A stretch of DNA of 6,116 nt from Candidatus Peregrinibacteria bacterium. Lineage in GTDB: Bacteria; Patescibacteriota; Gracilibacteria; Peribacterales; Peribacteraceae. The translations under genes and the position numbers were made by a program. Below, one piece after another: positions 5,317 through 6,116 of the stretch. The stretch lies in assembly GCA_016215715.1 (NCBI GenBank), contig JACRIG010000024.1, forward strand, positions 1 to 6,116, given 5' to 3'. Every line of letters starts with the position of its first letter. The first letter of the stretch is position 1. Below the pieces are notes generated by a model that was not told where the DNA came from, did not search any database, and saw nothing but the letters and a program-made list of their open reading frames with translations.

Positions 5317-6116
5317 GATTTCCGATGCGCTGCGGTGAGAGAAGCTTCTGCATTTTTTCCGCTGCCGCACGGCCTTTTTCCTGCGCTTCCAGCGGATGCT
5401 CAAAGACGAAGTGCATGAGGCGAGCTGCGTCCGTGATGCCCGGCTCTGCCCACACGTTGCCTTTTTCGTACGGTCCATGCGTCTCTGTGAGTTCCGTGAG
5501 CTGATACGCAACCGGATACGATATGTCTGCGGTCATAAAATCCGTGTTCCCGGAATAATTCGTCGCGATGACGGGTTTGCCGAGGGTCATCGCTTCAGAG
5601 AGCGTGAGGCCAAAGCCTTCGGAGCGGTGGAGCGACACATATGCGTCGCAGCATCGCATGAGATCGCGTGTTTCCTCCGCGGACTGATAGCCGTTGAGAA
5701 TGGTGATGCGCGGATCAGCGGAAGCAGCCGCGAGCAGCCGGCCGAAATTTTCCGAATCGTGAAGACCGTTGATGCACTTGATCGCGAGTGCGGCAGGTTC
5801 ACCGGAGGGGAATGCTTCGCGGAAGCCTGCAATGAGACCAAGCGGGTTTTTGCGCTCAAAGACGCTTAAAAAGTCGAACAGGAAGACGAAGAGGAACGCA
5901 TCCTCCGGCACTCCAAAATGCCCGCGACCGTGAGACGGAGGTTCGCTCACAAGATTCATATCCAACGCGTGGGGGATAGTGAAGACGGGAACGGAGACGG
6001 CGCGTGCAATGCTGTCGCGTGTGAAATCAGATGGTGCCCAGATTTCATCGAAGTGCTTCGCAGCGTCACTCCATTTCTGCGGAAATCGCTCCAGTTCCCA
6101 CGTCCAGTAGCCGATA
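5195..6116 (-). CDS. GT4-type glycosyltransferase, 5' end cut by the window edge
   Basis: The − strand frame is open from the right edge to a TGA at 5195-5197, giving 306 visible C-terminal residues of a GT-B-fold glycosyltransferase that transfers sugars from activated donors. The start lies outside the window. Visible landmarks (numbered from the edge) are GYWTWELERFP near 2-12, DEIWAPSDF near 24-32, SVFERKNPLGL near 84-94 with the Arg/Lys pair expected to contact the donor phosphates, and SLHRSEGFGLTLSEAM at about 161-176, which holds the E-x7-E motif (Glu166 and Glu174). GKPVIATNYSGNTDFM (179-194), GPY and WAEP follow, then a normal terminal helix ending IGNLMRERL. The last 39 or so residues are encoded opposite the end of the methyltransferase gene and look unconserved. 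Donor and acceptor are unknown. Position next to the exporter suggests a role in building the exported glycan. Such proteins are often one module of larger multidomain transferases, which cannot be judged here. Confidence 0.93.
   Translation of the reverse strand, partial: IGYWTWELERFPQKWSDAAKHFDEIWAPSDFTRDSIARAVSVPVFTIPHALDMNLVSEPPSHGRGHFGVPEDAFLFVFLFDFLSVFERKNPLGLIAGFREAFPSGEPAALAIKCINGLHDSENFGRLLAAASADPRITILNGYQSAEETRDLMRCCDAYVSLHRSEGFGLTLSEAMTLGKPVIATNYSGNTDFMTADISYPVAYQLTELTETHGPYEKGNVWAEPGITDAARLMHFVFEHPLEAQEKGRAAAEKMQKLLSPQRIGNLMRERLYADTQPVFPRRNESFRGSMPLPALHAPSPRVRDC

Noticed and set aside
5396..5869. 157-residue ORF on the + strand after the fusion gene
   Set aside because: It is antisense to the conserved donor-binding region of the glycosyltransferase and shows no motifs of its own.

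Overview
The window is ordinary bacterial coding sequence of moderately high GC (I estimate mid-50s percent). It holds five genes on the + strand, then one converging − strand gene cut by the right edge. Nothing in it suggests a phage, insertion sequence, CRISPR array, rRNA or tRNA. TGA is the stop codon of all six genes, so this organism does not recode UGA. Shine-Dalgarno signals are patchy: clear before some starts and absent before others. Two genes have a -10-like box almost touching the start codon. The taxon cannot be fixed from the sequence. A cell-surface-glycan-exporting bacterium, possibly from a poorly sampled or candidate phylum, is a guess only.

Layout. Bases 1-143 are unresolved. 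144-950 encodes an S4-domain pseudouridine synthase of the RsuA/RluB family with an extra segment of about 29 residues next to the active-site region. 951-1129 is intergenic and contains a 9-codon ORF with an excellent ribosome binding site. 1130-1615 encodes an unrecognised 161-residue secreted protein with eight cysteines in its mature part. 1664-3061 encodes a complete MBL-fold/beta-CASP RNase of the CPSF73/YSH1-like type. 3083-3922 encodes the membrane subunit of an ABC-2 polysaccharide exporter (Wzm/TagG type). 3925-5316 encodes its ATPase (Wzt/TagH type), fused to a C-terminal class I SAM-dependent methyltransferase. 5195-6116 on the − strand is the 3' part of a GT-B glycosyltransferase (GT4 type), overlapping the ATPase-methyltransferase gene tail to tail by 122 bp.

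How they fit together. The permease and the ATPase-methyltransferase are separated by 2 bp and form the two halves of one transporter for a lipid-linked surface glycan such as O-antigen, teichoic-acid-like polymer or another cell-wall glycan. The glycosyltransferase probably belongs to the same glycan locus, which continues to the right. The most interesting point is that the position where many Wzt proteins carry a glycan-binding module holds a methyltransferase instead. This suggests that end-capping or modification of the glycan may be physically coupled to its export. The pseudouridine synthase and the RNase are RNA-metabolism genes and mark the border between housekeeping genes and the surface-glycan locus.
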